Of a DNA stretch of 16,254 bases, positions 14,061 to 16,254 are shown piece after piece (position 1 is the first letter of the stretch; each line of letters opens with the position of its first letter). The DNA is from RGIG1959 sp051877215 (GTDB taxonomy: Bacteria; Bacillota; Clostridia; Oscillospirales; Acutalibacteraceae). Where the stretch lies: contig JBJEIR010000075.1 of NCBI GenBank assembly GCA_051877215.1, positions 1 through 16,254 on the forward strand, read 5' to 3'. The notes under the pieces were generated by a model, which did no database searches, was not told the DNA's origin, and saw only the letters and a list, made by a program, of their open reading frames with translations. A program made the position numbers and the translations under genes.

Positions 14061-14103
14061 GCAGGAAGACCTTGAGAGAAATGCGCTCTCAAGGTCTTCC
14101 TGC
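14061..14103. terminator. Bidirectional terminator with an 18-bp perfect stem
   Basis: The two arms (14061-14078 and 14086-14103) are perfectly complementary over 18 bp, starting GCAGGAAGACC and closed by a 7-nt loop. AAAAA precedes and GGTTTTTT follows, giving T-runs on both strands. It separates the ABC operon from the convergent PAP2 gene. Confidence 0.9.
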
Positions 14104-14127
14104 AGGTTTTTTCATCAGCGCTGTTTT

Positions 14128-14787
14128 TTAAAAATGTGCCATCAGCTCGGTCACGCCGTCATAAATCATCACCAAACCCGCACTCAAAATTGCTCCTCCG
14201 ATAATATCAGTAATCCAGTGAACGCCCGAAAGCAGTCTCCCGATCACCATAAAAGCGGTGAATGTGAGTAAAACAAAGGCAATTGCTTTTTTGAATTTTG
14301 GATTCTGAATTCTGCCGTTTAACTGCATAACGGCCGTCGGCATAACACACATAACAAGCAAGGTTGTCGACGACGGATAGGAGGCTTCGAGAAAACCGCC
14401 GATCAACACCGGTCGGTAATTGACGACATAAAATTCAAAGAACAAATACACCCCCATTATAACAATATAGAATACGCCCAGAATCAAAATATCGGTGTCG
14501 ACCTTGAATAAGCTTTTTCTTTTAATAAGCTGTACCAGTCCAAGCAATGCAAATCCCAACATAAAGCAAAGCGGAACCAGCCCCAACCAGTCCGTCACGG
14601 TATATAGGGTCATATGCACACCGATTGTTTGATGCACAAAACCGTTGAGACTCGCAAATCCGACGAAAGATTGCTCCGGACCGATTGCCTGTACATCAAT
14701 AAGGCAAACAGCCGTCGTCCACAAAATAAATAATACTACCGCTACAATTCCTAAAAGCAATATTTTTTGATTTCTTTTTCTTTTCAT
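14128..14787 (-). CDS. PAP2-family membrane phosphatase-like protein with altered catalytic motif
   Basis: This 219-residue protein has about six hydrophobic helices (roughly 8-30, 66-88, 99-119, 140-157, 167-182, 192-210). The PAP2 motifs are in order. C1 appears as VVNYRP (121-126), lacking the usual upstream Lys. C2 is YPSSTT (137-142), where the family has PSGH, so the histidine is absent. C3 is intact as R184-x5-H190-x3-D194 in GRLLSGVHWITD, which includes the nucleophilic histidine. PAP2 enzymes remove phosphate from lipid phosphates such as phosphatidic acid, phosphatidylglycerophosphate or undecaprenyl pyrophosphate. With C2 changed, the activity here is uncertain; a PSSTT subgroup may exist in Clostridia. 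ATG 14787 has AAAGGATGG upstream. It lies after a lipid-synthase/regulator pair on the same strand. Confidence 0.85.
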   Translation of the reverse strand: MKRKRNQKILLLGIVAVVLFILWTTAVCLIDVQAIGPEQSFVGFASLNGFVHQTIGVHMTLYTVTDWLGLVPLCFMLGFALLGLVQLIKRKSLFKVDTDILILGVFYIVIMGVYLFFEFYVVNYRPVLIGGFLEASYPSSTTLLVMCVMPTAVMQLNGRIQNPKFKKAIAFVLLTFTAFMVIGRLLSGVHWITDIIGGAILSAGLVMIYDGVTELMAHF

Positions 14788-14834
14788 TCTTATCCATCCT
14801 TTGCCGTATTGTTGTCGGCTTCTGCCTGTATTTC

Positions 14835-14863
14835 AATATAGGCGGACAGACTCAAAATGAAAA
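14835..14863 (-). promoter_or_regulatory. Putative promoter of the PAP2 gene
   Basis: On the minus strand TTTTCA (14858-14863) is spaced 17 bp from TATATT (14835-14840), a 4/6 and a 5/6 match to sigma-A consensus. It begins in the T-rich tail of the upstream terminator, so the PAP2 gene could be transcribed separately from the regulator gene. Confidence 0.4.
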
Positions 14864-14894
14864 GAAGCGCGTCGTCACATCGGCGACACGCTTC
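14864..14894 (-). terminator. Terminator of the membrane Xre regulator gene
   Basis: GAAGCG-C-GTCG (14864-14874) pairs with CGAC-A-CGCTTC (14884-14894), ten base pairs with one internal mismatch. It sits directly after the stop codon at 14898-14900 on the minus strand and is followed there by TTTTCATTTT. Confidence 0.65.
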
Positions 14895-14897
14895 GTA

Positions 14898-15503
14898 TCA
14901 TTGCCATTTTATCAGCATAAGAGACTTGATTGTCAAGAAAACAAAGGTAAAAAACGCCGCATACGGCTGAAGGGTTATTATAAAGAATACGGTTGCAACG
15001 GCGCTTAACGCAACGGATATTTGATGTTTGTGTTTTAGCCAGAATACTGCTTTATAATTCTGTAAAGCAAGAAGCAAAATGCCGGTCAGGATGCTTCCCG
15101 CTATCATCACCAAATACGGTATCTTGATATACGGCTCCACCCCTGTCAGCGACAGCAAAGATACACCTTTAATAATCCCATCATTACTTTGCCCGAAGAA
15201 GGGCAGGAACAGAAAACTGCTCAAACTGCAATCAAGCAGACCGAATACCAAATCCCGCATGTGTTTTTCTCTTTGTTTATTCTCTTCATCGGCAAGCTTG
15301 AGTATCTCTTCGCCGGACAGCAGCTCATCTATCGACACCGAAAAAAAGGCAGATATTGCTTTTAAGGACTCAATATTCGGAACGCCTCTGCCGGATTCCC
15401 ACTTTGAAACGGCGGTACGGGATACATACAGCGCTTTTGCCAGCCCTTCCTGCGTGAGTCCTCTTTGTTTTCTCAGCTCTTGTAATTTTTCATGTAATTC
15501 CAT
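14898..15503 (-). CDS. Xre-family helix-turn-helix regulator with four membrane helices
   Basis: This 201-residue protein begins with an HTH_3 domain (about 5-62: LQELRKQRGLTQEGLAKAL, YVSRTAVSKWESGRG as the recognition helix, then VPNIESLKAISAFFSVSIDELLSG). A charged helix (66-84, EEILKLADEENKQREKHMR) links it to a hydrophobic part with about four membrane segments (86-103, 126-148, 161-178, 180-198). It is therefore a DNA-binding protein embedded in the membrane. The start ATG 15503 has AAAGGAG at good spacing. It lies 21 bp after the CDP-alcohol phosphatidyltransferase gene and is surely cotranscribed with it; the PAP2 gene follows. The likely role is control of this lipid locus in response to membrane state, but this is inference. 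DNA-binding family secure, signal unknown. Confidence 0.9.
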   Translation of the reverse strand: MELHEKLQELRKQRGLTQEGLAKALYVSRTAVSKWESGRGVPNIESLKAISAFFSVSIDELLSGEEILKLADEENKQREKHMRDLVFGLLDCSLSSFLFLPFFGQSNDGIIKGVSLLSLTGVEPYIKIPYLVMIAGSILTGILLLALQNYKAVFWLKHKHQISVALSAVATVFFIITLQPYAAFFTFVFLTIKSLMLIKWQ

Positions 15504-15524
15504 TGTGTGGTACTCCTTTATCGT

Positions 15525-16028
15525 TTATAAATGAGAACTCCCGCCGCTCCTGATAAAATGTCCCTCCTGTATGGCCGCAAAAGTTGCCGCCGCACAGATT
15601 ACCCCGCTGCTGTATTCTATTTCAATAAAGTGCAAAGTCAGCGGCAGGACAAACAACAGGAATCCGGTTATTTTGTTTGCTGCCGTATGCTTCACAACCA
15701 ATTTCTTGTGAACAGCATATCCCGATAGGATATTCACAATCTTTATGACTGCGATCAAGCTTATCCATGCCCAAAGCCATACGGGGATTCTCATGACAGG
15801 AAACAGCTTAACCATACAAACCGCAACAAATATGAAATCGGCGACGGTATCGAACTTAGAACCGAATGCACTCACTGTGTTTGTTCTTCTCGCAATGGCG
15901 CCGTCGACCATATCTGTCAGTCCTGCCGATAAATACAAGGCATAAAACATCGGAGAAAGGGCAGGTTGGAACAAAAGGAGGATGCTGAGCAGAATTCTGC
16001 ACGCTGTTATAAAATTTGCTATTTCCAT
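15525..16028 (-). CDS. CDP-alcohol phosphatidyltransferase family protein (PgsA-like)
   Basis: This is a 167-residue integral membrane enzyme. The family joins a CDP-activated lipid to an alcohol (glycerol 3-phosphate, serine or inositol phosphate) to make phospholipid head groups. The complete signature D-x2-DG-x2-AR-x8-G-x3-D-x3-D runs from Asp39 to Asp64 (TDMVDGAIARR, then AFGSKFDTVAD). The N-terminal IANFITACRILLS matches the NxxTxxR opening of PgsA-type enzymes, so phosphatidylglycerophosphate synthase is the best guess, though the protein is on the short side. The start is ATG 16028 because GCAAAGGAGATC lies just upstream; an in-frame ATG at 16094 would add an un-family-like polar head. 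It is the first gene of an operon with the membrane regulator. The substrate cannot be fixed from sequence alone. Confidence 0.9.
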   Translation of the reverse strand: MEIANFITACRILLSILLLFQPALSPMFYALYLSAGLTDMVDGAIARRTNTVSAFGSKFDTVADFIFVAVCMVKLFPVMRIPVWLWAWISLIAVIKIVNILSGYAVHKKLVVKHTAANKITGFLLFVLPLTLHFIEIEYSSGVICAAATFAAIQEGHFIRSGGSSHL

Positions 16029-16092
16029 GATCTCCTTTGCAAAAAGTATTCCTGCTTTCGAAAAGCGGGGAATTCCTCTATGGGGGTCGCCC

Positions 16093-16254
16093 ATGGATTT
16101 TGACGGTCAAACCGTCTGCGATTGGCTCGTTTTTGAACCGATTGATGAAAAAGGGGGGCGGATGTTTAAAACCCTGTTGACGGTATGGCAAGGGGTGTCA
16201 AGACGGCATCCCAACGAGATAGGGGACTTTAAAATCGGCGGCACTGAAACCGTA
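16093..16254 (+). CDS. Possible 5' part of an unidentified gene running off the window
   Basis: A plus-strand frame is open for 54 codons from ATG 16093 to the window edge (beginning MDFDGQTVCDWLVFEPIDEK). It is not recognised. GGGGG (16082-16086) is a marginal ribosome binding site. An internal in-frame ATG at 16162 is preceded by AAGGGGGGCGG and might be the real start. The frame is also open upstream to ATG 16027, inside the divergent gene's start, with no ribosome binding site. The content (DWLVFEP, PNEIGDFKIGG) reads like a soluble protein, but the family cannot be named and the frame may not be real. Confidence 0.35.
   Translation, partial: MDFDGQTVCDWLVFEPIDEKGGRMFKTLLTVWQGVSRRHPNEIGDFKIGGTETV

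Overview
The window looks like chromosome from an endospore-forming, low-to-moderate GC Clostridia member. An Oscillospirales/Ruminococcaceae-like gut anaerobe is my best guess, but that is inference. The support is a complete spoIIAA-spoIIAB-sigF (spoIIA) sporulation operon, strong AGGAGG-type ribosome binding sites, several two-state Xre regulators with membrane tails, a DegV protein, and a heterodimeric ABC exporter of the Firmicutes type. There are no transposases, phage genes, tRNAs, rRNAs or CRISPR repeats. Nearly all genes are recognisable.

Layout. 1-1818 (+): the 3' end of an RNA m5U methyltransferase (rlmD type), a class I SAM methyltransferase and a GNAT acetyltransferase. An intrinsic-terminator hairpin (1991-2027) sits immediately before the spoIIA operon. 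2050-3580 (+): spoIIAA, an unusual structured 132-bp spacer, spoIIAB, and sigF overlapping spoIIAB by 8 bp. A strong bidirectional terminator (3651-3688) separates this from the convergent block 3721-7281 (-): degV, a one-pass membrane protein of unknown function, and ilvD (dihydroxy-acid dehydratase). 7452-8444 (-) is a Gfo/Idh/MocA oxidoreductase with its own consensus promoter. It is divergent from an Xre-type regulator with two membrane segments (8765-9274, +).

9547-13850 (+) is a self-contained efflux module. A perfect TTGACA-17-TATAAT promoter is bracketed by two copies of a 13-bp inverted repeat. It drives a MarR regulator with a Cys-rich head and His-rich tail, followed by two half-size ABC exporters whose catalytic residues show the asymmetry of a heterodimer (one degenerate and one consensus ATP site). 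The likely logic is that MarR represses its own operon until a ligand, perhaps a metal or thiol-reactive compound, releases it and the exporter is made.

14128-16028 (-) is a membrane-lipid island: a CDP-alcohol phosphatidyltransferase, an Xre regulator carrying four predicted membrane helices, and a PAP2-family protein with a substituted catalytic motif. The synthase and phosphatase would catalyse sequential steps of phospholipid synthesis if both are active, and the regulator may sense the membrane. The right edge (16093-16254, +) holds the beginning of an unidentified open frame that runs off the window.

The most interesting items are the metal-ligand-like MarR/ABC module with its twin operators, the lipid-gene/membrane-regulator island, and the structured spacer inside spoIIA together with the terminator in its leader. 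No wholly novel multi-gene system is evident.
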